Origin: Paramarasmius palmivorus | Taxonomy: Eukaryota > Basidiomycota > Agaricomycetes > Agaricales > Marasmiaceae | Direction of reading: 5' to 3' | DNA length: 64,000 nucleotides | Assembly (NCBI GenBank): GCA_037176845.1 | Contig: JAYKXP010000136.1 | Location: 1-64,000 of the forward strand | In this document: positions 23,170 to 35,352 of the stretch, in pieces | Numbering within the stretch: position 1 is the stretch's first letter | Layout: the number at the start of each line of letters is the position of its first letter | Program-made: the position numbers and the translations under genes | Notes under the pieces: generated by a model | What the model was told of the DNA's origin: nothing | Database searches by the model: none | The model's input: the letters and a program-made list of their open reading frames with translations, nothing else

Positions 23170-24990
23170 GCATTTAATGGGTGCTCGAACAATACCCCCA
23201 GCTGACAGCTCCCAGCTTTACTTCAAGAGCTTGGCCCAAACGACTAAACGATCTCGTTTTGTGGGCATGTCTCAATGGGCAAAGGAAGGTTGTAAGAGTT
23301 CGTGAAGGTGGAACTGGGGGCGTAGAGGTGCGGGGCCGAACAAGGGGGAAAGGAGGCTTCGATTGGTAGAACGACCAGCGAGCCCTGACGAAGCTCATGG
23401 CAAGCTTGGGGTATGGTTCTGAGGAAGCTGAGGGAATGGGAAGGGTGGAATAAGGGTGGAGAGTGGGGTGTTGTTGCCAGACTGAGATGTTTGCGTGTCG
23501 AAGAACGCGGAGGTGCAGGCACGTTGTATCGAAGTTTGTCATGTTGATTGAAAGACTGAACATGAGATACAGCCACTGAGTGGTCGTCGATACTGCTACA
23601 GGTGACAGATTATCAATGAGATGCATGTAAAAAGCAAAAAAAAATTATCTCACTCTGGCTGTTATACGGTCGCACCAATGAGCCCCGCTCAGCCGTTTTT
23701 TCCATCGCAACGGTTTCATCTAAAAGCCCTTTGCTGCTATCACGAGCACCTTGTGATTTGGTGGGTATACGGGACAGTTGGACTCGTCGATATTACCGTA
23801 ATGAGTGGTGCGGAAGTGTCGTTAGTGTGCTGGTTCTGGCAGCGTTCCTGGTTGCGGTAGGAGAGGCCATATACAAAAAAGAGCCCTGGAGTTTCGTGGA
23901 GATTTTTATCCTCCGGAGTCTTGAGAGGTGGAGACGGGAAACGTGCAGCGTGAGGACCACGATGCGGGGCTGGAGTACATGTCACCGGACGCCTTGTATT
24001 ACGAATGGGAGGTAGAAAATGGTTATGTAGGGCCCATGTCGCGTACTCAGTGTAACCGCAACCTAGTGAAGGCGGTTGAGGTTGAGTAGATGGCACCGTA
24101 GCGATTGTAACTTGGAGTTACTTGGAATGGGGTCGAGGTGGTGTCGGGAGCGCGTTTGGGAAGGTAATAGAGAGGCTTTGAGTTATTGAGGGTGAGGAGT
24201 GCATCTTCAAAGGTTTAGTTGGCATTTTTGGTTTGTACTTGGCTTGGAGGAGCTATGAGCAACCACAAAAAACAGCGAGAGTAGCACATACCAGACTCCA
24301 GTCATGCCTTGGAAGATTCTATATTGAGGTTCTGTAATTCGATTTTTCTAAGCTATTGAAAAGTATTAGATCCAGGAACAATACGCAGACGACGTTTGAA
24401 CGCACCTTTATAGGCCCAAAGAGATGAACGCGCTGAACGAGGTGGTCGTTTCAAGCGCCGGCGGCGAACACGCTTGCACCTCGACCATCATGACCTTGTT
24501 CCTGTTCCATTCAATGCCTCCGGGTTCGAGGACGCTAATTCAGCCAAACACTTTTTTCCCGACGCAACAGGTATGTGCGCTTTCTCCTACATTCCTAGCA
24601 ACATGCTCAGCCCATGTATCACAGCAAAACTACTCATCATACATCCATCCTCAATCTTTCAAATGTTCAGAGTGGCGGCTTTGCTAGTTGAATGGTCAAA
24701 TAAGGTACGCTCTCGACTTTCCGCTCCCTTTCCTGTTCTCATAGCATTGACAACGCCTAGTGTATGACCCGAAGTGGCCTTCCATCTCGAATACCATCTT
24801 GAGCCAACAACTTTGCAAGCTGCGCGCACTCTTGTAGCTCCAGCCTACCACCGTGCCCCCTTCAGATTCTACTCGAAGAGCTCCCATCAACATGAAACCC
24901 GAAGCTAGTGACCGAGTCAAACACAATACCTTGAAGACGAAAGGTACGTTCTTTGACCTATTTCCCGCCTATCAACCAGTCTGACCGCCT
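23170..24990. repeat. Array unit 4 (junction at 24454-24471)
   Basis: Junction CAAGCGCCGGCGGCGAACAC with the plus-side exon-like piece at 24525-24571 and donor GTATGT. The minus side carries GSLVVLPIEA at about 23375 and RPVTCTPAPH at about 23985, both recurring in units 2 and 7. No intact reading frame. Confidence 0.45.
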
Positions 24991-24999
24991 TGTATTTCA

Positions 25000-25870
25000 A
25001 GGTCCAGGGCGACAGAGAGACTGCGGAAAAGCATCCTGAACATCGGTTTCAAGTAGTCGGCTCGATTGCTCATGGTATCCACACCAACCCAAAGCTGCGC
25101 GGTGAGCCGTTGCAACCACCAGCTCGACATTCCCAACGACAGTAAATCGCCGGCACCGCTTTATATCATAGGTTTCTCAAGCTTCAGCGTACTTCGGCAC
25201 TAACGCTTGAAGCTAGGGATGTAACCGGTCTCTTCGATACTACTCCTCACTTCTGAAACTCTTCATGGGCTAGCGCCTCCGTCCCTTCTAGCAGGTTTGA
25301 GGGTATTTTTGGGCTAAGAATACTACTGGGGTATCCGCGCGCAAGTCCATTCTACTAGCTCAGAGGTGAACGTGAGCTTGACTTTTGTTGCAAAGGTGAA
25401 CAATGCTTTTCCATCTTTTTATCATGCGTATTCACTAACTATGCACTCTAGATCCCTCACACAAATCAGGATCCATCCTGCCTAAAGGCCACAGTATAGC
25501 TGATAGACGTTCAATTGCGAGTCAAGACTAGGAGACCCTTGAGGAGCGATCAGAGAGTCTGGTAAGTAGGATTGGAATCTGCTGGCTGGTTTTTTCAGGG
25601 CGCTGATTCAGTTCTATATCAGCAGGCGTACATAGGGCGAACACCAATTGTGTGTACGGTGGTACTAGCATGCTCACACCCCATGTTTCCGAGGCCTTTC
25701 CCGAAATGGAAGGGTGCTTACTGTATTCGGAAATCACGAAGCACGATCAATAGATACTGTGTTGCTGTAATAAACAAGAGCTACACGCCACATAGCGATA
25801 ATTTACGAGCTAGTAGGATGTAAAAGCCTCGCCACCGTGAATCTCTTATACTCGAACATTCTGGTACTAG
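25000..25870. repeat. Array block inverted relative to 57090-58640
   Basis: The sequence around 25600-25740 (AGCATGCTCACACCCC, TTTCCCGAAATGGAAGG) and 25805-25855 (GCCTCGCCACCGTGAATC) matches the reverse complement of about 57100-57350, and 25080-25200 matches the reverse complement of about 58490-58630. The adjoining sequence to the right (25990-26560) instead matches 56590-57060 directly. No gene is supported. Confidence 0.6.
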
Positions 25871-25989
25871 ATATAATGTGTTCTTCCCTGGTGCTCCCCA
25901 AGGACTTGTACAGTCGATTCTTCGTGGCACAGTACCCATCTCCACAATCAGTGTTGAAACGATGACACCCATCGTCACCTGACAATTCA

Positions 25990-26750
25990 TCGCGAGCATT
26001 TCTGAGTTGGCCGGAATAAACGAGGTGAGCAGAGCTGAGTGACGCGATTATCGGAGTGCGTTGACAGTGGAACCTCGGGATCCCGGACGCCGCAATGTAC
26101 AGAAAAATAATGCATTTTGGTTGAAGGACGAGGGAGTGGTGCTGTCTGGCGAAGGTCTGAGAGGTGGAATTAGGCTATGTGTAGCATTTGAATTGGGACG
26201 CATCCGGTGCAGAAGTAGAGCTGCAGCCGAACACGGTGGGGTAATGAAAAAGAATGATTCAAGCTTTGCTGAGGTTGAGGTGATAGGGAATGCGGTGTTG
26301 AGGTTGTATTAGGAAGCGTGCTGAGGAAGAGGACAGGGAGTTGTTGGCCGTGGGTTGGCTATGGAACAGAGCCCATTGCCGGAGATTGAAATGATAACTT
26401 GGACCTATGCTGTAAAGGGAAGAGGTATAAACCAGGATGAAAGGTCTAGAATGAGAGAAGCGAACGTACCAAAGCCCACAAGTGTTATCGTGCTTTGGTT
26501 AGTACTTGAAGCCAATTCTGCCGAAATATCGTCTGTATCAGATTCAGGACTGGGCATAAAAAATGGTTAAACGCACAGTTATGGGCCTACGAGTAGATGA
26601 ACGCGATTGAACTAATGTAATGGTAAGCCGGTCGGCGGCAAACACAGCATTACCTCGACAACTCCTCAGCCTAGTAATCTGAGGTTGAGAAGCTGGACGT
26701 TAAACATTGAGCTGCAGTTCAAATGTGTCCATTGCGTTGATGAGGTGCTA
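25990..26750. repeat. Array unit 5 (junction at 26630-26645)
   Basis: The junction is altered to GCCGGTCGGCGGCAAACAC. The preceding 26020-26300 is directly similar to 56590-56890 (GAGTGACGCGATTATCGGAGTG, GCAGAAGTAGAGCTGCAGCC). Little coding potential. Confidence 0.4.
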
Positions 26751-27989
26751 CACCCAGTTCCAATTGAGATGTGGATGGGTTCGTAAGGTGTAACGTCTGA
26801 AAAGGAATAAGGTAGTCGACATGCTGAAGAAAATGCGTCCGGTTGTCGGATGTCTTCCGTGGCACGATGAAGGTTTTTCATGGTCTGAAGGGTAGGACCT
26901 GCGACTTGCGAGTTGTTGCAGTCTTGGCTTGATGTTGGTTACTATCGACGGTCTATATGGTGTCGGCGGCCATTGAGTGATAAGAAACAGAAAGAAAGCA
27001 CTCACTAGGAACAGAAGCGAAGACTCAGAACTGTCCTGCTCGTGCCCAAATCCAATCCACTTTCCATGCCCATCATCTCACGGGCTCGACGCCCAACACC
27101 CAATCATAACCTTGTCCACCGACACCAAGCTATCCATAAGACGCCAAAAAACTCCAGACCCCGACACACGAGGACTTGCTTGAGCAGGAGCAAGCAGTAG
27201 AGATATGGGTTGGATACGGGCAGAAATCGTATCAGAAAGTTGATTGCCCGGTTTTGCCGCAGCTCGTCACGCACATGTAGCATACCCAATGCTGATGTCT
27301 TCTGCCTCGATTCCGGTATACTCTTAGCCAAAGAACGAGTATCAGCCGCAGGACAGAAGTAGGAAACAAGAACCCACAAGACTAGCTATAGGCCGAACTC
27401 TTGGGGTAGGCATATATCTCGTGAACGAACGTCTGAGAAACAAATTCAGCGCAATCCTTGACAAATCGTCACAAATCTTACCTTCAGCAGCGGTATGTAG
27501 TTCCTCGCCAAACTACAGCCTACACCATCAACCCGAAACCATCCTTCAAGTGCATCACCTTCGACACGAGCAGTGACTTTCTGCCCCGACGACATCGCTG
27601 CGTCGATGGAAATTGGCGTCAAGTGCCGTGCTAGTTGAGACAAAGAGACACGAGTACCGAAAGATCAACACTGAGGAGCAGATTTACCAATAACCAAGGG
27701 TTGAGACCTTGCAGTCTTTGGATTCTCCTTTAGAGCTTTCATTCCTTCTCAAATGCGGTGGTGTTGGCTGGCCAATGCCCGAGCTCGAGATATCAAAAGA
27801 AAGATCTACGTTCGTCCGTATGATGCCTCGTCACGTAGGAGTCAGAAGTAACCCTGTGCTAAACACAGGGATCAGCGAAAAGAAGCGTTATGCGGGGGCG
27901 AAAGGAGACATACCAATGAAGGCATCCATTCTAGCCAACAGTGAGGACCTTCAACGTCACCCCAAACGGTCAGAGTCTCTCTAACCTTT

Positions 27990-30450
27990 GACATAGCTTC
28001 CACTCGACCAAACCTGATATATCCTGAACATGAAACCCGGGCAGCAATGTTGCACGAGACAAAGACAGTGATATCGATTCGCTGGAGTACGGGCCGTGTT
28101 GGAATATAGGCGGTGGATATATATCGCCTCTCGGGCGTTCTGCTGGGGATATCGACACCTCAAGCCTTGTGAAGGGTTCGATGTTCAACAGCCTGAGTAG
28201 CGAGAGATCCAGAGCTTGCTAGCATCTGAATCTTGCAAGAACCCCTGCGCCGAAACCAGACTCGCGGGCCTGTGCATTTGGAGACGGTGTAGTAGGCATA
28301 ACTCCTACATCTGCCTCTTTCCAATCGGATCTCTGTGACGACATTGCGGGGCAATAACCACACATACACCCTGGTCTGGAAGATGAGATTGGAGAGAATG
28401 CGGCTACGAGGCTGGGTGATGGCGAAGGGTTGGCTGTTGCTGCTAAAGCGCGATAGTTGCGTATCGGGGAGGATGCATGTCCGTGACAGCGAGGAGAACA
28501 GTGTTCGTTGTTCCTCAGCTGACAGGCTGAAGCTTCAGAGACTGAGACACGGCAGCTACAAGGTTTTCATTCACGCTATAGATGGTATGATGTTGGTAAG
28601 ACACGTCGAAAAAGGCAGGGAACAGCAAGCACTTACCGTGGATGTTGTACGGTAGCACCAGCTCGGAACCCAACTCAAATGTCGTTTCCACCACGATGGT
28701 TGTAGCCATAAGCTGTTTGTCACTACCACGAGTACCTCCTCGACCTGGTAGAATATACGAGACAATGAAACTCGATAGCTGGGCTGAGCTAAACGAGTGA
28801 GCGGAATGTTGATCGCGTGGAGTGCGGTTTCAGTGAGGGGCTGGAAGTGTTATGGTGTTGGTTGTCCTGCGAAATCCCAAGAGGTGGGGACGACATGCGT
28901 GCAGGCTTCGGACTAGGATAGGTGGTGGAGCATCTTGAGCCAACGTCACTGAACATTGTAGCGCGAATGGAAAGTAGAAAGGGAGATTTCAAGGTCCACG
29001 TCGCGTGAACATTCGTAGTTGCAGTCTAATCAGGGTAGTTAAGCTTGTGTGGAGGCTATGTCGTCGTCTGAGCTTGCAGTGATCGGGAATAATATCGAGT
29101 TGCGCCAGCCTGAATGTTATTTGAGGAGAGGACAGAGAGGCGATGGATTGTAGATCAGTGAAGTAGCCTTTAGGAGGTACGGGTGGAGTTTAAGACCTGT
29201 ATCTGGCTGGAAAAAGCAATGAGCGACGATAGGAAAGCGTTGAGAGTAACGCACATACCGAATTCCAGATAGTCATGTCTTGGGTGCCCGCTTCAAGCCT
29301 TGCACTTGAGTTTGGTGAGCTGCTTAAGGTATATCAGATCTAAAAGGGTGGTCATGAAATGGTTGGACGTACCGTATAGTGCCGCAGAGCCAAACGCGCT
29401 TTGAACGACATGACTGTTTTGAGAAGAGAAGTGCCGCCGGCAAACACTCTTCTGCCTTGACCACCTCTTTCATTAGTATTACCCAGCCCATGCACCACCA
29501 AGGAATCCAATTCAACGTATTAGCCTCTTCCCAAATATCACGACAGTATGCATTTTTCCTCCTGCATCCCTGGAAGCACTCTCAACCCATCTCAGGACAA
29601 AATCACGCGTCATGCCTAGGCCGACCTCAACATCCCGGACTCTTTCAATGCTCTGAGCGGGCATTTTGCTGGCCAAATGAGAAAGGTACGACGGTACGTA
29701 TCCAACACTGCAGCTGATTTCACACTGTAATAGCCTCGATCCCCACCTAGGGTTTGATCATGAAGCATCCAACGCGCGCGCGCGACCTCAATACCATTAA
29801 GAACAACCTTGCGCATACCCCCGTAGCTCCAGCTCTACCGTGCCTCCCGCCAACTATACCCCTCACTCCTCTACATCTACTTCCAGTTTACTCCTGCCAG
29901 AAGAATTATTACGTTTAATCTGCACACGCAACCGACACCGATACCCCAAGTTCACACCCCGAGGCTTCGAGAGTCCGGCTTTGGGTTCTTCGACTTTGGA
30001 TGGGAGAGTATATGCCTCGTGAAGCCTATGAGCCAAGACATAGCAAGGTGAGCACCGTTCTTCCATGTCCACGACTTTTACTCACTCCGCCGTAGCCTAG
30101 ACCCTAACACGTCTTCAACCCGACCGACTCCATGGATATCAACGCACCTCCGCCCCCGCTGCGGTGAATGTCCTTGCAGGAAGCATCTCCACGATCGCCT
30201 ACTGCTCTGTGAACGCATGAACTTCCAAGTACAACCGGTATAGATGCCATCCTCCAACGTTGGATGCAGAGGCGATTTCGGGGATCCGAGCTCTGGGAAT
30301 TATACCGACATTTGACTGGTCGTTAGCTGGGATGGTCGTCAAGTTAGTCCTTGATCAGTTGAGGATGGGGTCAAGACTCAAAAGCCCCACGGAAGAAGCG
30401 GCCAACGAACTGTAAGTCACATATATATCTATTATCAACCTGGTCTTTGT
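27990..30450. repeat. Array unit 6 (junction at 29431-29447)
   Basis: Junction GTGCCGCCGGCAAACAC; minus-strand exon-1-like 29373-29411 (MSFKARLAL) with donor GTACGT. Minus-strand piece 28635-28700 reads VVETTFELGSELVLPYNIHG followed by GTAAGTGCTT, the motif GTAAGACACGTCGAAAAA (plus strand, 28596) and acceptor CTATAG, a convincing exon-intron pattern. Plus side: GTATGC intron, ACCGACACCGATACCCC (about 29930), AACGTTGG (about 30257). Stops prevent a full model. Confidence 0.5.
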
Positions 30451-31249
30451 CAAGGTGTTGATACTGTTCTAAGGCAACGTCACACGAAGAAAACTCGAAC
30501 CCCGACCACTTCCGCTTAGGGAAGGATGCTTACTACATATGGGCATCAACACTAGGGTTACTATTGGCTACTTTACAAGCTGTTGGGTGTAAAAGATCTC
30601 GCCGCAGTCAGAGTATCACCATTATCTAACGTGAACGCGTATACTAAAGTATCATGCAATGGCGTATGGCCTTTTGGTATGAATAGGTACAGGTACAGGA
30701 GCTCAAAGTCGACGAGGAAGGTTTGCCGCTTGTATTGTAGAAAATACGTGTCGTTGAATAGATGACATGAGAAGTATGGGATATAGCATCATCGATAGGA
30801 AGAGTATACGCAGTCGTATCCAGAAGCGGTAGCGAAAAAGGCACTTCCCCGACTTCGAGCTGCATGCAATAGCCAGAAGGTGGTGGGTATCTTCAATAAT
30901 GGCCATGGGGAAGGCTTCGGGTCGCTGACCGTCTTTAACTGGTTCCGAATGTTGTTACTGTAAACGAATCAATATCAACATCGGTCAAGAGCAGAAAAAA
31001 AAAAGAAAGATTACCCACCGAGGTTTGCTCTATAATGGTCCATTATCCGCCGCCTTCTCCCCAACCAAGCCCAACCCGTATCCCTTTCATCCCCTTCGAT
31101 GACAGCCTACATGGGCGTAAGATGATTTTCATCGCCCACCCAAAGGATATCCTGCCACGTATTGCGCCGACAGCTGGCGATTTTACTTCGGGAACTTGGT
31201 ATAGACCAGGCTAAAGGGCCTCATTCGTTGAGCAAGGAAGGGTCGGAAA

Positions 31250-32800
31250 CAAAGCTCTATTGAGGTGGAGCTGGGGGCGTACATGCTTCAAGATATGGGA
31301 ACCGAAGAAGCGGAAACGGAAGCTTTGGTTGGTAGAACAACCAGCGAGCCTTCATGCGGCTCAGGGAGATAGGCTTGGAGTAGGGGGTTAAGAGGTTGGG
31401 ATTGGGAAGGGTATGACTACCAGGCGGTAGGAGGGCGAAAAGTTGACGTTTGGATATCGAGGAAGGACCTGCGGGTGTAGACCATAGTAAGGTGATAGGG
31501 AAGAGCGTTCTTTCCAAGCTCGCCGGTTTGATCAAAAGGCTATGACCGAATTTTAGTGAGCTCTTGTTGCTGTTGGAGCCGTTACGTTCAGTAAGACACG
31601 TCAAAAAAATGGGGGACAGTGTGCGCTCACCATAGGTGTTATACCAACGAACCCAGCACAGCCGTCGATTCTACCATGTCTGTCCTTCTATCCACGAGCC
31701 TATGATCACCCCATGAACGTTTGAACCCCCATGAGCCCATTCGCGACTTGGCGGAATGGTCGACACAATGCCCGATAGCTAGCACAAGCAAAGGGAGCAG
31801 GTGTAATTGTATAGGCTTGGGGTTCTCGGTTGCGGTAGGAAGGGCCATATACGGAGAAGTGGGCTTGGATCATCGTGGAGATGTTGTTCTTGCGGAGTCT
31901 TGAGAGGTACTTGGGTACGGGAAAGGTGTAGCATGAGGACTAGAATGCGGGGGTAGAGCAGATGTCACCGGACGCGTTGTAATGCGAGCACAAGGGAAGA
32001 AGAGGGATGTATCAAGCCCATATTGCGGAAGGAGAGAAGTTGCAACCTGGGTCGAAGTGGTTGAGGCTCTGTGTAGGCTACTGTCGTGGAGTGATTGGGA
32101 ACGGGTCGCGGTGGTGTTGGGGAGCGTGTTTGAGAAGGTGATAGAAAGATGTTGGGGTATGTGTGGATTACAATATATCTTCGAAGGTTTAGATGACATT
32201 TTGGGGCTTGTACTTGGGTAGCTATAAGAGAGCTATGAACGATGGTAAAAAAACATTGAGAATAGTGAACATACCGACAGTTGTACCTCTTGAAGTATAT
32301 CTTGTATTTGATTTTTATGACCTGCTGAAAGGTATGTTAGATCTAAGAACAGTATACAGAAAGTTTGGACACACCTTTCTATGCCTACTGAGATGAACGT
32401 GTTGAAGGAGGTGGTCGTTGTGAGAAGAGAAGCGCCGGCAGTAGGACACTTCCACTTTGACCACCTCTTGTCCATCCAATGCGCCGTCAAGGTTCTCAAT
32501 CCACCATATCCGACCTCACCATAGGTACGTGTTCCTCCATCACATCCCTGGCAGCACACTCAGCCCATCTCTCAGGGCAACACCACACAACATACCTTCA
32601 ACCTCGATACCCCAACTTCCTTCGGTGCTCAGAGTAGGGATTCTGCAGGCTGAGTAACTAAAGAAAAGGTGTGTTTTTATTCCTTTGCTTCATTTGTTGC
32701 TCTCATAGCGTCGATACCGTCTAGACCCTAACCAGCCTTCAATATCGGGATCCAGATATGCATGCCGCAGCCTCAGTCACCCTACAACACTAGCAAGAAT
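31250..32800. repeat. Array unit 7 (junction at 32431-32448)
   Basis: Junction AAGCGCCGGCAGTAGGACAC. Minus side: SFNTFISVG exon-1-like text at about 32370-32420, donor GTGTGT, then donor GTATGTTC at about 32275; RPVTSALPPHSS at about 31960; MVESTAVLGSLV at about 31640-31675; intronic motif at 31591. Plus side: donor GTACGT at 32525. The sequence at 32620-32790 matches 45205-45380, after which the array is interrupted by the F-box-like genes. Confidence 0.5.
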
Positions 32801-32932
32801 GGGTCGGCGACCGCCGACATCTACTCGTTCGGATCTCGGATACGGACGTCACGGTAGTTACGGGCGTGGGAGTTGACACAATAAATGTAGTAATGCGTGT
32901 TCCCGTGATGTTCATTTTCAAATTTCTCGCCC

Positions 32933-34031
32933 ATGTCCAGCCCAAAAACGACATCGCTTAACTTCGACATCATGGAGAACATATTGACTAGGGTGGTCGA
33001 GGATAGAAAAGTCAACACAGAGTCGATGGTAGACATTTTACTCATAGGAAAGGAGTATCACGAAACGTGAGACGCGCAGCATATATTTTTTTGCCATCCT
33101 CGCTTACAATAGGAACAGCGCGCTTCGAGCGCTTTATCGCAATATAAAAATCAACAACGTGGACAAGTTAGCCCGACTACATTCGGCTCTACGGTTCCCT
33201 GCAGGCGTGGCCCGATACGTGAAATACCTATCCGTATGTTGCCCGGTGGTACCATACGACCTCGAACCATGTTATTACGAGTTTGGTGACGGAGAGCTAT
33301 TCATAGAGAGTTTGAAGGGCGTTATTCTTGCAGTTGCTCCGTACGTCAAAGTCCTGCAGTTTGTGGGCCCGTCACACCCAGATGCGGTGTACGGGTTCAG
33401 ATCACAGTCTTATCCGCAACTGGAGATACTGGACATACCGCTCATGTACGCTCTGGATCCGCGTTCCACGGTTATAATGCACGAAAGACATCGGAAGATA
33501 CAAAGGAATGCACAAATCAGCGTCCATGGGCCGACTGTAGGGAAGAGAGTCAATCGGTTGTCCCTGGCAGCCAGTGCGGGGGACTGGCGGAAAGTAAGGA
33601 GATTGACGCTGAGATGCTGTACGGTATATCCAGCGGAGTTGCCGCTAGATCTTACACAGTTTTCGAACGTGAAAGAGATATTGATCAACTTTGGGAGGAA
33701 GCCATGGATTGACTATGCGTCTAGTTTCCTGCAACGCATGAAGGTTCCCATTCAGGTCGGAGTCGTAGCAGTATCGTATGCCGGTAGATTCAATGCAGAC
33801 ATCGACGAATTTTCGCAACATGTCTTTCATTCAGCATTGGTGCTGCCGCGGCGTGGCGACGCTACGAAGGGAAAGTACAAGGGCACCGCAGAAAAATTAT
33901 GCACCATAGTCAACGAAGGCCCTGGGGAGGAAGTCTTCTGGGAAAAGGTGACGGCTCTAGTACAGCGAAGACAGGCAGATCCAAATGTTTTCAAAGAGGG
34001 GCTATGTACGGTTTTACAGAAAAGACAGTAG
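32933..34031 (+). CDS. F-box/LRR-like hypothetical protein 1 (350 aa)
   Basis: Two exons, 32933-33066 and 33113-34031, with a 46 nt GT-AG intron (donor GTGAGA, CTTAC branch-like site, acceptor AATAG) in phase 2. The spliced frame is 351 codons including the stop. The N-terminus (SLNFDIMENILTRVVEDR) has the hydrophobic-helix pattern of a degenerate F-box, followed by ALYRNIKINNVDKLARLHSA, a helix shared with the two neighbouring paralogs, and VARYVKYLSV, an LRR-like strand. The middle has LRR-like pieces (VKVLQFVG, LEILDIPL, VRRLTLRC, VKEILINF). The C-terminus EVFWEKVTALVQRR resembles EIWDKAREVVQNR of paralog 2. The start was chosen because it restores the exon-1 helix in frame. Likely an SCF-type adaptor relative, but substrate and F-box function are unproven. 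Confidence 0.75.
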
Positions 34032-34106
34032 CTACATGACTGTATTGACAATGAATCACGTACAGATTATGTGTATTTGATAAAAAGACATAGGACGATC
34101 AACGAC

Positions 34107-35254
34107 CTACAACACCTTTATGAAAGAACAGTCATAGTCCAAATGGAAAACATTATCTGGAAGTGACCTGTTCTGCACTACCTCCCTTGCTTTGTCCCAT
34201 ATTTCACCACTCGCAACCTCTTCGTGGCAACCGTCAATCACAAGGAGTCGAAGGTCCGATGTAAGGGACTCCCTATGAACACTAACCATGTCGGTGGTCT
34301 TGTAAGGCACAACTATAGATTTCGGGTGCCAACGCAGTTTCCGCCAGCTGTTCAGAGTATATTCATCGAGCATGGCCACCATAGCGACGACTCGACAGTT
34401 TATTGGAAGTTTGACGTGGCTGAGGAACTTGTCTACATTGAGTTCCCAATCAAAACCCCAGTCGAGTTCAACGCATACATCTACGGTTTGCGATATATGG
34501 CGATAATCGAAAGGATGGTCCGCATAGTCTGGAATGACCACGTTACACAGAATGATGAGTATGGACAGACAAGGCCAAGGATTGACAATGACGTTGCTGT
34601 ACGGAAAAAGGGGTAACGAGCTGTTGCGCGAGGTAGCGTTGCGCTCCAGAACAGCATTCACTAGACGTTCGTGAAGTGCGGCGATCACTAACGGACTGAG
34701 CAGGAGGTAATGATTGGCTTCCAGCGTTCGTAGACGAGGAAAGGTTGTAATTCGAAAGGATCTGATAATGTCGGGATGTTGCGAAATACGAAGGGTGAGC
34801 GCCGTAAGGTATGGAGCCGTCGACTCCAAGACGAAAGAGATGGCTGATGGGACATTTTTGAGGTACTGACTCGTGTATGCAGGACTGTTCATGTCTACTG
34901 GCGTGCAACCGGATGTTAGACAGAGGCATTCGACCATCTCCGCTAGACGACCGTTTTTCGAGAGAGTACTGCAGAACTTGAACAGCGTATGCACGTCGTT
35001 CAGCAAGACTTTACGGTACAGCACGCAGTATAGACTAACACTAGTTAGATTATGCGAAAATTGCAGATAGATGTATAGACGTACGGGGGGTTGCAGACCT
35101 TTTTCAACAGAAACAAGGATGTTATGTTTAAACCCCCTTCGACCAGCATCGTCCTCAACGCAAACAAAAGTATTACTTCCAACACATTGTCGTCCACCAC
35201 TGGTCCGCGTTTCCTCGGTACGATATTCGATACTGTCGCACACATCGAACACAA
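34107..35254 (-). CDS. F-box/LRR-like hypothetical protein 2 (365 aa)
   Basis: Exons 35085-35254 and 34107-35034, intron 35035-35084 (50 nt, GTACGT...GTTAG, phase 2). An unspliced 399-codon frame exists, but its N-terminus is in the wrong frame; with splicing the exon-1 text NVLEVILLFALRTMLV joins PLYCVLYRKVLLNDVHTLFK, which aligns with paralogs 1 and 3. LRR-like segments: LTALTLRIS, LRTLEANH. The end GEIWDKAREVVQNR is shared with paralog 1. The start could be Met at 35254 or 35242. Tail-to-tail with paralog 1 (75 nt apart) and head-to-tail with paralog 3. Role unknown. Confidence 0.72.
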
Positions 35255-35352
35255 AGATGGTGGTTTCTGAGATGGTGGTTTCTGAGTAACAACATCGCAA
35301 GAACAAACTGGTTTACAACGTCTCAGTATCTACGTAATCATATTACAAACAT

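Noticed and set aside
29773..29785. GCGCGCGCGC microsatellite as a regulatory or Z-DNA site
   Set aside because: Short, present in only one array unit, and without supporting context.
34107..35306. Unspliced 399-codon ORF as the gene model for F-box-like protein 2
   Set aside because: Its first ~75 residues have no match to the two paralogs; removing a 50 nt GT-AG intron and using the other upstream frame gives the shared exon-1 and exon-2 sequence.
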